From contig NZ_JACHXQ010000002.1 of the NCBI RefSeq assembly GCF_014192285.1, forward strand, positions 158,968 through 222,967: a stretch of 64,000 nucleotides of DNA, written 5' to 3'. The position numbers and the translations under genes are program-made. The notes beneath the pieces are model-generated. The model worked only from the letters and a program-made list of their open reading frames with translations, did not search any database and had not been told where the DNA came from. This DNA comes from Halomonas fontilapidosi. GTDB lineage: Bacteria > Pseudomonadota > Gammaproteobacteria > Pseudomonadales > Halomonadaceae. How positions within the stretch are numbered: position 1 is the first letter of the stretch; each line of letters begins with the position of its first letter. Shown one piece after another: positions 51,716 through 61,509 of this stretch.

Positions 51716-53515
51716 ATGGCCCGACAACCCGACCCCCGCGTGCTGCTGCGCCTGCTGACCCTGCTCCGTCCCTACCGCTGGCGCCTGGTGGGGGCGTCAC
51801 TCGCTCTGCTCGCCGCGGCCGCCAGCGTGCTGCTGCTCGGCCAGGGACTGCGCCTGGCCATCGACCAGGGGTTCCTGGCCGAGGATCGCACGCGACTCAA
51901 TCAGGCTATCGGCCTGTTGCTCGTCGTGGTAGCGGGACTGGCAGTGGCCTCGGCGCTGCGTTACTACCTGGTCACCTGGATCGGCGAGCGTCTCGCCGCG
52001 GATCTGCGTCGCCAGGTCTTCGACCACCTTCTGGAGCTCGAGCCTGGCTTCTTCGAGAGCAGTGCCGGAGAGAGCGGCGGCGCCGGAGAGATCACATCAC
52101 GACTGACGGCCGACACCAGCGTCCTGCAGAGTCTGTTCGGCTCCTCGATCTCGCTGGCCCTGCGCAACTTGCTGATGCTGGTCGGGTCGGTGGCGCTGAT
52201 GCTGGTGACACAGCCGTGGCTCTCGGCCATCGTGCTGCTGGGCATCCCCGCTACGGTGCTGCCGATTCTCTGGCTCGGGCGTCGGGTACGTCGTCTCTCG
52301 CGTTTCAGCCAGGACCGGGTGGCCGAGCTCGGCCGCTATGCCGGGGAGGCCCTGGCCGGCATCCGCACCGTCCAGGCCTTCAGCCATCAACGCCATGATC
52401 GCCGGGCCTATGGAGCACGCGTCGAGGAGGCCTTCGCCACCGCCGTGGCCCGAACCCGCCAGCGCGCCTGGCTGACCGGTATCGCCATGCTGGCGGTCTT
52501 CGCCGCCGTCGGCGTGATGCTCTGGCAGGGCGGTCAGGCGGTGCTGGCCGGCAGCATGACCGCCGGCGAGCTTTCGGCGTTCGTCTTCTATGCCGTGCTG
52601 GCCGCGGGTGCCGTGGCGACGCTGGCCGAGGTGGCAGGCGACGTACAGCGCGCGGCGGGGGCCGCAGAGCGGCTGCTGGAGCTGCTCGACACCCGCCCGA
52701 GCATTGTCCCGCCGGCCAACCCGGCGCCGCTGCCGGAACCGCTTTCCGGCGAGATTTGCCTGGAGCGGGTGAGCTTCACCTACCCGGGGCGCACGATACC
52801 GGCGCTGGATGAGGTCGACCTGACGATTCGCCCCGGCGAGCGCGTCGCCCTGGTGGGCCCTTCTGGCGCCGGCAAGAGCACCCTGCTTTCGCTGCTGCTG
52901 CGTTTCCATGACCCCGATACCGGCGCGCTGCGCCTCGATGGAATCGACCTGCGTGACCTGGCCCCCGACGCACTGCGCTCGGCGCTGGGACTGGTGGCCC
53001 AGGAACCGGTGCTCTTCACCGGCAGCGTGGCCGAGAACCTGCGCTATGGCGATCCCGAGGCCGAGATCGACGACCTGCGAGAGGCCGCCCGGGACGCCAA
53101 TGCCCTGGCCTTCATCGAGGCCCTGCCCGAGGGCTTCGACACCTCGCTCGGCCCCGGCGGCGTGCAGCTCTCCGGCGGGCAGCGCCAGCGCCTGGCGATT
53201 GCCCGGGCGCTGCTCAAGAAACCTCGCGTGCTACTGCTCGACGAGGCCACCAGTGCGCTGGACGCTGAGAGCGAGCGGCTGGTGCAGCAGGCCCTCGACC
53301 GACTGATGGTGGGCCGCACCAGCCTGGTCATCGCGCATCGCCTGGCCACCGTGGTCGCCGCCGACCGCCTGCTGGTGCTGGAAGACGGCCGGCTGGTGGC
53401 CGCAGGCCGCCACGCGGAGCTGATGCAAAGCAGCCCGCTGTATCGCCACCTGGCCGAGCTGCAGTTCGGGCGAGCGCCGTCGGACGGTACGCCTGAAGAG
53501 CCCGCTTTCCGCTGA
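51716..53515 (+). CDS. MsbA-like ABC transporter (fused permease-ATPase)
   Basis: 599-residue half-transporter that should dimerise. Six TM helices occupy residues about 15-305. The ATPase domain follows, with Walker A GPSGAGKST (about 380-388), signature LSGGQRQR (about 485), Walker B VLLLDEATSALD and the switch in IAHRLAT. The layout matches lipid or multidrug exporters of the MsbA/LmrA/ABCB-like group; the lack of an adjacent lpxK argues against it being MsbA itself. The substrate is unknown. It starts 157 bases from the divergent trxC and converges on polB 13 bases away. Confidence 0.87.
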   Translation: MARQPDPRVLLRLLTLLRPYRWRLVGASLALLAAAASVLLLGQGLRLAIDQGFLAEDRTRLNQAIGLLLVVVAGLAVASALRYYLVTWIGERLAADLRRQVFDHLLELEPGFFESSAGESGGAGEITSRLTADTSVLQSLFGSSISLALRNLLMLVGSVALMLVTQPWLSAIVLLGIPATVLPILWLGRRVRRLSRFSQDRVAELGRYAGEALAGIRTVQAFSHQRHDRRAYGARVEEAFATAVARTRQRAWLTGIAMLAVFAAVGVMLWQGGQAVLAGSMTAGELSAFVFYAVLAAGAVATLAEVAGDVQRAAGAAERLLELLDTRPSIVPPANPAPLPEPLSGEICLERVSFTYPGRTIPALDEVDLTIRPGERVALVGPSGAGKSTLLSLLLRFHDPDTGALRLDGIDLRDLAPDALRSALGLVAQEPVLFTGSVAENLRYGDPEAEIDDLREAARDANALAFIEALPEGFDTSLGPGGVQLSGGQRQRLAIARALLKKPRVLLLDEATSALDAESERLVQQALDRLMVGRTSLVIAHRLATVVAADRLLVLEDGRLVAAGRHAELMQSSPLYRHLAELQFGRAPSDGTPEEPAFR

Positions 53516-53528
53516 CACCCCCGGCGGC

Positions 53529-55910
53529 TCAGAACAGCCACAGCTGGCGGTCGATCAGACGCTCGAAGTCATCGCCGACGAAGGGCAGGATGGCGTCGGC
53601 CACCGGCTGCAGCTGGCGGGTCAGGTAGTGGTCGATATCGATGGGGGAAGAGTGCGCTTCAAGGGGCTCGGGGCCGGCCACGGTCATCACGTAGCGGATC
53701 CAGCCTCCCCTCTGGTACTGCCGGGGCCGACCCAGGCGGTCGTTTTCCGTATCGGCCAGCCTGGCGGCGCGCACGTGGGGCGGCACATGGCGCGTGTAGT
53801 CGGCAAGCGAACGGCGTAGCCGCTTGCGATAGATCAGCCGCTCGTCGAGCCCGGGCTCGCGGGATCGACGGACGAACGCCTGCACATAGTCGCGGATATA
53901 GTCCTGCCAGGGCTCTCCGGCAAAGATGCGTCGGTAGAGCTCCTGCTGGAACGCCTTGGCGAGGTCCGTCCAGTCGGTGCGTACGCTCTCGAGCCCCTTG
54001 AACACCAGCCGCTCGCTGCCATCGCCCGCCTGCACCAGGCCCGCATAGCGCTTCTTGCTGCCCGCCTCGGCGCCGCGGATGGTCGGCATCAGGAAACGCC
54101 GGTAGTGCGTCTCGAACTGCAGTTCCAGGGCGCTTTCCAGGCCATACTCCTCGGCCAGGTGCGCTCGCCACCAGGCGTTGACCTTGGCCACCAGCCGCCG
54201 GCCGATCGCCGCGGCGTCGGCTTCCTGATGGGCCCGCCCCAGCCAGACGAAGGTGGAGTCGGTATCGCCGTAGATCACGGTAACGCCCTCGGCCTCGATC
54301 AGCGCCCGGGTGCGGTGCATGATGGCATGGCCGCGCAGGGTGATCGACGAGGCGAGCCGGGCATCGAAGAAGCGACAGCCCTTCGAGCCCAGTACCCCGT
54401 AAAAGCTGTTCATGATGATCTTCAGCGCCTGAGAAAGTGGCGCATTGCCGTCGCGTTTGGCGGCCTCGCGCCCCGCCCATACGCGTTCGACGATGGCCGG
54501 CAGCGCGTGACGGCTGCGCGAGAAACGCGCGCCCAGAAAGCCTGGCACCGAGGCCTCGTCCGTCGGGTCGGCCAGCCCCTCGACAAGCCCCGCCGGATCG
54601 ATCAGGAAACTGCGAATGATCGAGGGATAGAGGCTCTTGAAGTCGAGCACCAGCACCGAGTCATAGAGGCCGGGGCGCGAATCCATGACGAAGCCGCCGG
54701 GGCTTTCGTCCGGCTGCCCTTCCCCGAGGTTGGGGGCCACCAGGCCCAGGCGATGCAGGCGCGGCAGGTAGAGATGCGTGAAGGCCGCCACCGAGCCGCC
54801 GCTGCGATCGGCGGGCAGGCCGGTCACGGAGGCTCGTTCGAGCAGGAATTCCAGCAGCTCGGTCGCCTCGAAGATCCGCGTGACCAGCTCGCAGTCCTTG
54901 AGGTTGTAGCGGGCCAGTGCCGGCTTGTCCTCGGCGAACATGCGCAGGATATCGTCGAGACGCTGGTAGGGGTTATCGATCGCCTTGCCCTCGCCGAGCA
55001 GGGTGCGGGCGACGTTCTCGAGGCTGAACGAGGGAAAGTGCCAGGTGGCCGAGCGCAGTGCCTCGATGCCGTCGATGATCAGCCGCCCGGCGGCCGAGGC
55101 GAAGAAATGGTGTGGCGAATGGCCGTGAGCCCGCCACGCCATCTCGGTGCCGTCGCGACCCAGCCGCAGCGGCACGCCGAGCGCGCGAGAATGCTCATGC
55201 AGGACACGCAGGTCGAACTGCACCAGGTTCCAGCCGATGATCGCATCGGGGTCATGCTCGGCGAACCAGCCATTGAGCCGCTCGAGCAGTTCGGCGCGCG
55301 AGTCGCAGTAGTCGAGTGCGAACTCGGGCTCGCTCACCTCGCCCGAGCGCTTTCCGGGGGATGGCCCCAGCATGAAGACCTGGCGCGCACCACAGCCCTC
55401 CAGGGCAATCGACAAGAGCTCGCCTCGGGCGCTGGTCTCGATATCCAGCGACGCCGTGCGCAGCCGCGGACGGTAGTCAGGGGCTGGCTGCAGGCGCGCT
55501 TTCATCAGGCCGCCCTCGCCATCCGGGGTGCCGCTTACCGCGACAGGGGCCGTGATGAAGCGCTCCATCAGGTAGCGCTCCGGCGGACGGATGTCGGCCT
55601 CGTAGAGCGTCAGGCCGGCCGCCGTGAGGCGTCGCTCGAGGGCACTCAACTGACGGTAGTGAGCACAGTAGAGACCCAGCACCGGACGCTGGTGGAAGTC
55701 GCGCAGTTCGAGGTCACGCTGCGTGACGCCCGGCTCGCCCTCCAGCAGCGCCTCGGCGAACGCGCGCTGTTCGGAGGGCAAAAAGGCCACGGCGGGCTGA
55801 GCCGGCAGGCGAACCCTGAGCGGTCCCTGGTCGGTGGCCAGCCAGAAGCTGACCTCGGTCCCCCGAGACGTCTCCTCCCAGTGACGGGTCAGGATAAAGC
55901 CGTGGCGCAT
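53529..55910 (-). CDS. polB: DNA polymerase II (family B)
   Basis: 793-residue family B repair/translesion polymerase with 3'-5' exonuclease, SOS-induced in E. coli. Exonuclease motif DIETS is at about 156-160, with GWNLVQFD further on and Asp in RYNLKDCE. Polymerase motifs are [10 protein letters not shown] (about 421-430), KIIMNSFYG, and YGDTDSTF (about 546-553). The length matches E. coli Pol II (783). The ATG at 55910 is chosen; a TTG two codons earlier is possible. No LexA box was recognised upstream by eye. Confidence 0.93.
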   Translation of the reverse strand: MRHGFILTRHWEETSRGTEVSFWLATDQGPLRVRLPAQPAVAFLPSEQRAFAEALLEGEPGVTQRDLELRDFHQRPVLGLYCAHYRQLSALERRLTAAGLTLYEADIRPPERYLMERFITAPVAVSGTPDGEGGLMKARLQPAPDYRPRLRTASLDIETSARGELLSIALEGCGARQVFMLGPSPGKRSGEVSEPEFALDYCDSRAELLERLNGWFAEHDPDAIIGWNLVQFDLRVLHEHSRALGVPLRLGRDGTEMAWRAHGHSPHHFFASAAGRLIIDGIEALRSATWHFPSFSLENVARTLLGEGKAIDNPYQRLDDILRMFAEDKPALARYNLKDCELVTRIFEATELLEFLLERASVTGLPADRSGGSVAAFTHLYLPRLHRLGLVAPNLGEGQPDESPGGFVMDSRPGLYDSVLVLDFKSLYPSIIRSFLIDPAGLVEGLADPTDEASVPGFLGARFSRSRHALPAIVERVWAGREAAKRDGNAPLSQALKIIMNSFYGVLGSKGCRFFDARLASSITLRGHAIMHRTRALIEAEGVTVIYGDTDSTFVWLGRAHQEADAAAIGRRLVAKVNAWWRAHLAEEYGLESALELQFETHYRRFLMPTIRGAEAGSKKRYAGLVQAGDGSERLVFKGLESVRTDWTDLAKAFQQELYRRIFAGEPWQDYIRDYVQAFVRRSREPGLDERLIYRKRLRRSLADYTRHVPPHVRAARLADTENDRLGRPRQYQRGGWIRYVMTVAGPEPLEAHSSPIDIDHYLTRQLQPVADAILPFVGDDFERLIDRQLWLF

Positions 55911-55980
55911 CGACAAGGCGGCTACCCTAGGCCAGCCGACTGGCGGAAGCCCGCCAGCAGATCAGCCGCGATAAGCCGCA

Positions 55981-56751
55981 TCATGGGGTATCTACCTCGA
56001 TGACCAGGTCAGGAATGAACTGCGGTGGGTCGAATTCGTCGGGATAGCCGCCCGGGTTGGCGACAACCCGCGTTCCCGCCGCCTCGAGATCGACCGGCTC
56101 GTGAACATGGCCATGAATCCAGAGATCCATGCGGCCCATCAGCTGGGGCAGATGGGAGGCGAAGGCCGGCGAGAGCACATCGCCCTGGTAGCATCGTGGT
56201 ATGCACGCCGCCAGGGGCGCATGGTGGCTGATCACTACCCTGGGGCCGGCGAATGGCCGGGCCAGCTCCGCTTCCAGCCAGTCTCGCGCTACCGCATGCA
56301 GACGTCCGCTCTCCGCCGGGGTGAATACCCGACCCTCGGGCTGCTCGATGATATGAAAATCCGGCATCATAGCCAGTGCCCGGGCCTCGCTGATCATCGG
56401 CTCGAGCCCAGGCTGGCCGTCGTAGAGGGCGAAATCGGTCCACAGCGTGGTGCCATGAAAGCGCACGCCATCCAGGGTCAGCGAGCGATTGTCGAGCAGG
56501 TGGATACCCAAGCGTGCCGCCTCGAGAGCCAGCTCCCGCCGCATGGCAGCCATCTCGGTGCCGTAGAACTCGTGGTTGCCGGGCACATAGAGGATCGGGG
56601 TATCGGCAAAATGCTCGGCGGCCCAACCGAGCCCCTGGATGCCGGCATGAATGTCGCCGGCGAGAATCACCGCATCGGCGCTCACCGCCGGCAACGCGGG
56701 CGGGCTATCGACGTGTTCCAGGTGCAGGTCCGAGAGTATCCTCAGGCGCAT
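55981..56751 (-). CDS. Calcineurin-like metallophosphoesterase
   Basis: 256-residue phosphoesterase with all five metal-site motifs: SDLHLE near the N-terminus, GDIHAG, GNHEFYG, SHHAP and GHVHEP. Two-metal hydrolysis of phosphoesters is likely, but the substrate is unknown. ATG 56751 begins directly at the conserved domain (MRLRILSDLHLE) and the long upstream open frame belongs to no family. It follows the cupin gene on the same strand by 61 bases and may be co-transcribed with it. Confidence 0.87.
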   Translation of the reverse strand: MRLRILSDLHLEHVDSPPALPAVSADAVILAGDIHAGIQGLGWAAEHFADTPILYVPGNHEFYGTEMAAMRRELALEAARLGIHLLDNRSLTLDGVRFHGTTLWTDFALYDGQPGLEPMISEARALAMMPDFHIIEQPEGRVFTPAESGRLHAVARDWLEAELARPFAGPRVVISHHAPLAACIPRCYQGDVLSPAFASHLPQLMGRMDLWIHGHVHEPVDLEAAGTRVVANPGGYPDEFDPPQFIPDLVIEVDTP

Positions 56752-56812
56752 CGTCAGTTCTCTGTGTTGCGCGTCATCCGCGCGTCGAATCGCCAACCTC
56801 GCCCGGCTGGCC

Positions 56813-57127
56813 TCATTCGTAGTACACCGCCAGCCAGACGGTCTCCTCGTTGGGGTCGGTCCAGGCGACACGGTGCCGACAATGGGCGGGGATCGTCAGA
56901 TAGTCCCCCGCCGCGAGCGTCACCGGCTCGCCGTTCTCGAAGGCCACGACGCCTTTGCCCTTGAGCACCAGCACCCACTCATGGTGCGGCTGATCATACC
57001 AGCCCTGGGCCGGTGAGGTGTGCCCCCGTGACACGATGCGCTCCACCCGCATCGCCTCACCTATGACCAGTGTCTCGAACATCTCGTCATCGAGATGCGC
57101 CGGGATCGCATCGAAGAGGTTCAGCAT
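56813..57127 (-). CDS. Cupin-domain protein
   Basis: 104-residue single-domain cupin. The metal-binding histidines lie in QPHHEWVLVLKG (His48/His49, Glu50) and AHCRHRV (His82/His85), and the barrel turn is LAAGDYLTIPA. Small cupins of this kind bind Fe, Mn, Ni or Zn, and the reaction is unknown. GGAG lies nine bases before the ATG. It is divergent from the aconitase gene, 198 bases apart. Confidence 0.85.
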   Translation of the reverse strand: MLNLFDAIPAHLDDEMFETLVIGEAMRVERIVSRGHTSPAQGWYDQPHHEWVLVLKGKGVVAFENGEPVTLAAGDYLTIPAHCRHRVAWTDPNEETVWLAVYYE

Positions 57128-57325
57128 CGCTATCTCCAGGTAGGACGTTTCATACGTCGATCACCCGATCGGGACGCAGCAGTGATCCGGCCACTCGCCA
57201 AGCCCCCTGATACACATCAGATGACCGCTCTGTGGGGACGGCCCACTCCCCGACCATAGCATTCTGGCCTCCGCCCCCTTGCCTGACCTTGGCTAGACTG
57301 AACTAAAGGCTAGACAGGAGGTGTC

Positions 57326-59266
57326 ATGACACGACTCAACGTGACTCAGAAACTGATCGACGCCCATCTGCTGAGCGGTCGCTTAGTGCCGGGGGAAGAG
57401 ATCGGGCTGGCCATCGACCAGACGCTGACCCAGGACGCCACGGGCACCTTGGTGATGCTGGAGTTCGAAGCCATGCAACTCGACCGTGTGCGCACCGAGC
57501 TCTCGGCCCAGTATGTCGATCACAACCTCATCCAGGAGGACTTCAAGAACCCCGACGACCATCTGTTCCTGCAGAGCGCCTGCCGCAAGTTCGGCGTCTG
57601 GTTCAGCCCGGCGGGCAACGGGGTTAGCCACCCCGTCCATCAGGAACGCTTCGGCATCCCCGGCAAGACACTGGTCGGTTCGGACAGCCATACGCCGGCC
57701 GCAGGGGCGCTGGGCATGTTCGCCACCGGGGCGGGCGGGCTGGAAGTGGCCTTGGCCATGGCCGGCAAGCCGCTCTACCTGAAGATGCCCCAAGTGGTGG
57801 GCGTGGAGCTGACTGGCGAATTGCCCGACTGGGTTAGCGCCAAGGATGTGGTGCTGGAGATGCTGCGCCGCTTCGACGTCAAGGGCGGGGTGGGCAAGGT
57901 ATTCGAGTACTACGGCCCCGGCCTCGATAGTCTAAGTGCCATGGATCGCCACGTGATCGCCAACATGGGCACCGAGATGGGGGCCACGACCTAGGTATTT
58001 CCCTCCGATGGCGAAGTCAGGCGCTTCCTGGAGCAGCAGGAACGCGGCGACGACTGGCGGGAGCTGCTCGCCGATGCCGGCGCCGACTACGACGAGCATG
58101 TGTCGCTCCACCTGTCCACGCTGGAGCCGCTGATCGCCCTGCCCAGTAGTCCCGGCAATGTCCGCCCGATTCGCGAGGTCGCCGGCGAGACGATCTATCA
58201 GGCCTATATCGGCTCTTCGGCCAACCCCGGGCTTCGCGATTTCGCTGTGCCGGCGATGATGGTCGAAGGTCGTCAGGTTCCCCCCGGGGTATCATTCGAC
58301 GTTAACCCCACGTCACGCCAGATCCTGGAGATCCTCTCCAACGAAAGCTACCTGACACGCCTGATTCGGGCCGGCGCCCGCCTGCACCAGGCCGGCTGCA
58401 ATGGCTGCATCGGCATGGGCCAGGCCCCGGCCAGTGGACGCAACAGCCTGCGCACCGTGCCGCGCAACTTCCCGGGGCGTTCCGGCACCCCCGAGGACTG
58501 CGTCTTCCTGTGCAGCCCGGAGACCGCCACCGCCTCGGCCCTGACCGGCAAGATCACCGACCCGCGTGACCTGGACATGGACTACCCGCGCTTTCGCGAG
58601 CCCGAACGAGTGGTGGTTAACCGCGAGATGCTGCTCGCCCCTGCCGAGGACAGCGGCCTGGTGGAACTGGTCAAGGGACCCAATGTAAAGTCGCTGCCGG
58701 CGTTCGAGCCCATTCCCGCCTCGTTTGCCGGGCCGGTACTGCTCAAGCTCGGCGACGATGTCTCGACCGACGAGATCATGCCCGCCGGCGCCGAGGTGCT
58801 GCCGCTGCGCAGCAACATCCCGGCCATCGCCGAGCACGTGTTCCAGGCCGTCGATGGCGACTTCAGCCCGCGTGCCCATGATCTGGAGGGGGAGGGTTTC
58901 TTCCTCGTCGCCGGGAAGAACTACGGCCAGGGCTCGAGCCGCGAGCACGCTGCCATCGCCCCGCGCTATCTGGGGCTACGCGCAGTATGCGCGCTCTCCT
59001 ATGGGCGAATTCACTGGCAGAACCTGGCCAACTTTGGCGTGGTGCCGCTGACCTTCACCGACCCCGAGAATCTCGAAGCGATCGAGCAGGGCGACGAGCT
59101 GGCTCTAGACGATATCGTCGCTGCCCTCGATAGTGGTGAGGACATCACGCTCCACAACAGGACGCGCGATCAGCGCTATACCCTGCGCCACGACCTGAGC
59201 CGACGCCAGATCGACATGATCCGTCACGGCAGCCTGATCGAGCTGGTACGACAGGAGACCAAATAG
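57326..59266 (+). pseudogene. Aconitase-family hydratase interrupted by one in-frame TAG codon
   Basis: 647-codon reading frame for an aconitase of the short (about 646-residue) type, opened by AGGAGG-spaced ATG. N-terminal TQKLIDAHLL, then VGSDSHTPAAGALGMFATGAGG, and C-terminal swivel domain GDDVSTDEIMPAGAEV, GQGSSREHAAIAP. Codon 223 (57992-57994) is TAG between GATT and VFPSD, where other aconitases have a sense codon. The frame is otherwise intact, so the lesion is one base. Two Fe-S cysteines (358 and 361, CNGC) are present, but the first site reads IGSSAN, not IGSCTN. Without readthrough the product is only 222 residues. Whether this is mutation, error or suppression is open. Confidence 0.85.
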
Positions 59267-59307
59267 GCCTGCGGTGGTGAAAGCAAGCGGCCTGTTCTGC
59301 CAGGTAT

Positions 59308-59331
59308 AAAAAAGGCCCCCCGAAGGGGACC
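59308..59331 (-). terminator. Leftward intrinsic terminator with UUCG tetraloop
   Basis: On the minus strand GGTCCCC-TTCG-GGGGGCC followed by TTTTTT. It points away from aconitase and no leftward gene precedes it. Confidence 0.85.
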
Positions 59332-59460
59332 AGTTGGAGCACGCCAGCTCACTCGGTGATTCGCCACACGGGTGGCGATCATGTCTTTAATAAAGCTAAA
59401 AGCGGGCCAAAAATAAAAAAATTCAGTTAAAACGTGGCGTTGAGAAATACTATTGGATTC
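59308..59460 (-). ncRNA. Candidate small RNA (boundaries approximate)
   Basis: The 59267-59694 gap has no gene. On the minus strand an AT-rich segment (about 59390-59440, with T-runs) leads into a perfect 7-bp hairpin at 59361-59378 (TCGCCAC with GTGGCGA, four-base loop), then the UUCG terminator. No clear -35/-10 pair was found. The rest, 59461-59694, holds the dehydrogenase upstream region only. Confidence 0.3.
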
Positions 59461-59694
59461 TACCCCCTTTCCGAGACGGTCGGCATCATGCCGCACTGCA
59501 CCATACGGGCGCCTGACAGCAAGGCCATGCGCCATGATGAGGCGGTGCCGAGCTATTGTGCACCTGCTCATTACGACCTCGTCATCGGTCCCTGGCCCTT
59601 GCCTGGCTGTCCTTTGCCGACGTGCCGAGTTGCCGAAAAACCCATGCGTCACGCATGCTGCTCTCTCACACCCCCTTTGCCCGGAGACCCTCAC

Positions 59695-60597
59695 ATGACC
59701 CAGCCTCGCCTCGGCTTTATCGGCATCGGCTTGATGGGTGACCCCATGACGCGACGACTGCTGGCCGCCGGTTTCGACGTGACCGTATGGAACCGCACCC
59801 CCGCCAAGGCCGAGGCCCTGAGTCAGGCCGGCGCCCAAGTCGCCGACACCATCGCCGAACTGATGAACGCGGTGGACGAGGTACTGCTCTGCCTGGCCAA
59901 TACCACCGTGGTGGAAGACGTGGTGTTCGGCGAGGGCGGCGTGGCCCAGCATGGTCGTGCCGGCCAGCGGCTGATCGACCTCTCCAGCAGCGACCCCGCC
60001 GCGACGCGCGACTACGCCGAATGGCTCGAGAGCGAATCCGGCATGCGCTGGGTGGATGCGCCGGTCTCCGGCGGTGTGGCCGGTGCCGAGGCAGGCAGCC
60101 TGGCCATCATGTGTGGCGGCGAAGGCAAGGACATCGAGGCCATTCGGCCCCTGCTGGCGCCGCTCGCCGCCCGCGTGACCCACATGGGCCCGGTGGGCAG
60201 CGGCCAGGTGACCAAGGTATGCAACCAGATGGTGGTCGGCTGCCAGGCGACCGTGATCGCCGAGATGGTAGCCCTGGCCGAGGCCAGCGGGGTGGATGCC
60301 GGGCGACTGACCGAAGCGCTGGCCGGCGGCTTCGCCGACTCGACACCCTTCAGGATCCTCACACCCCGCATGGCGGCAAGCGACTTCGCCGACCCGCCCT
60401 GGCACCTGCGCACCCTGCTCAAGGACCTGGACATGGCGGTGGCCCAGAGTCAGCGCAGCGGCAGCGCCACGCCCATGAGCGGCCTGGCCGCCCAGCTGAT
60501 GCGCGCTCATGCCGGGCGCGGCCACGCCGGGCATGATCCGGCGACCCTGGTCGAGGCCTACCGCACCGCTGGCCAGATCGAGGAGGACAACCGATGA
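59695..60597 (+). CDS. Beta-hydroxyacid dehydrogenase (3-hydroxyisobutyrate dehydrogenase/tartronate semialdehyde reductase family)
   Basis: 300-residue NAD(P)-dependent oxidoreductase. The cofactor motif GIGLMG lies at 10-15. Substrate-site DAPVSGGVAGAEAG is near 120, and catalytic Lys174 lies in GSGQVTKVCNQ. The helical C-terminal domain is full length. The substrate is a beta-hydroxyacid such as 3-hydroxyisobutyrate or glycerate, not decided by sequence. GGAG precedes ATG 59695. The stop overlaps the next start by four bases (ATGA). Confidence 0.88.
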   Translation: MTQPRLGFIGIGLMGDPMTRRLLAAGFDVTVWNRTPAKAEALSQAGAQVADTIAELMNAVDEVLLCLANTTVVEDVVFGEGGVAQHGRAGQRLIDLSSSDPAATRDYAEWLESESGMRWVDAPVSGGVAGAEAGSLAIMCGGEGKDIEAIRPLLAPLAARVTHMGPVGSGQVTKVCNQMVVGCQATVIAEMVALAEASGVDAGRLTEALAGGFADSTPFRILTPRMAASDFADPPWHLRTLLKDLDMAVAQSQRSGSATPMSGLAAQLMRAHAGRGHAGHDPATLVEAYRTAGQIEEDNR

Positions 60598-61358
60598 ACC
60601 CGCCAAGCGTGGTGTACCTCACCGGTGGCGCCCAGGGTATCGGCCTGGGCATCGCCGAACACTTGCTGGCCCGCGGCGACTGCGTGGCCCTCACCGACAT
60701 CGACGCCGAGGCGCTGGCCGAGTGCCGCGAGCGCCTCGGTCATCCGGAGCGCCTGCTGGCCATGGTCTCGGACGTGCGCGACGAACGCCAGGTGGCCGAA
60801 AGTATCGCAACGGCAGTGACGCGCTTCGGCCGGCTCGACGGGGTGATCCACAACGCCGGCCTGGCCGATCCCTTCCAGGGCCCGGTGGAGGCGCTGGATC
60901 TCGCCACTTGGCAGGCCTACCTCGACACCAACCTCACCGGGGCGATGCTCTGCGCCAAGCACGCCGCGCCCCACCTGCGCGAGAGCCGTGGGGCCCTGGT
61001 ATTGATGGCTTCCACTCGAGCCCTTCAGTCGGAACCCGATACCGAGGCCTATGCCGCCAGCAAGGGCGGCGTGGTGGCGCTCACTCATGCGCTGGCGATC
61101 AGCCTGGGTCCCGAGATTCGCGTCAACGCCATCAGCCCGGGCTGGATCGAGGTCGGCGACTGGCAGAAGGCGGCCAGCCGCATGCCGGTGGAGCACCGAG
61201 CGGTCGATCGTGACCAGCACCCGGTCGGGCGCGTCGGCCAGCCGAAGGACGTCGCCGCCATGGCGGCCTTCCTGCTCTCCGACGACGCGGGCTTCATTAG
61301 CGGACAGAACCTGGTCGTGGATGGCGGCATGACGCGCCGGATGATCTACGCGGAGTGA
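60594..61358 (+). CDS. Short-chain dehydrogenase/reductase (SDR)
   Basis: 254-residue classical SDR. Cofactor loop GGAQGIG (11-17), NAG at 87-89, catalytic Ser140, Tyr153 and Lys157 (YAASK). The TDID after the second strand suggests NAD+ use, by general rule. The C-terminal GGMTRRMIYAE tail matches a subgroup in which that ending is found. It is translationally coupled to the beta-hydroxyacid dehydrogenase, implying both act in one sugar-acid or hydroxyacid pathway. Confidence 0.88.
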   Translation: MNPPSVVYLTGGAQGIGLGIAEHLLARGDCVALTDIDAEALAECRERLGHPERLLAMVSDVRDERQVAESIATAVTRFGRLDGVIHNAGLADPFQGPVEALDLATWQAYLDTNLTGAMLCAKHAAPHLRESRGALVLMASTRALQSEPDTEAYAASKGGVVALTHALAISLGPEIRVNAISPGWIEVGDWQKAASRMPVEHRAVDRDQHPVGRVGQPKDVAAMAAFLLSDDAGFISGQNLVVDGGMTRRMIYAE

Positions 61359-61509
61359 GGCCGGCGCGGCCGGCGTGTCGCTCCATGGCCGCGATAGCGC
61401 TCACCTCTGGCACAGCGCTCGAGGGTATTCTTGCTAATGCTGATGTCGTCGGCCTACCTTCCTCTAGTACGACGCCGCTATCGAGTCGTCCTCACCAAGG
61501 GGCAAGGCC

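Noticed and set aside
51716..53515. Calling the ABC half-transporter msbA
   Set aside because: No lpxK or lipid A genes nearby; the layout is shared by many exporters.
54105..56003. A 632-codon open frame on the plus strand opposite polB
   Set aside because: Shadow of polB; no domain, composition typical of antisense to a high-GC gene.
57992..57994. TAG read as pyrrolysine or a recoded codon
   Set aside because: TAG is an ordinary stop for several genes here, and there is no evidence for pyrrolysine machinery in the window or the lineage; mutation, error or suppression remain.
59224..60606. A 460-codon open frame on the minus strand opposite the dehydrogenase gene
   Set aside because: Shadow frame rich in Gly, Ala and His; the plus strand carries a complete beta-hydroxyacid dehydrogenase. 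The sRNA candidate lies in its end but is a separate claim.
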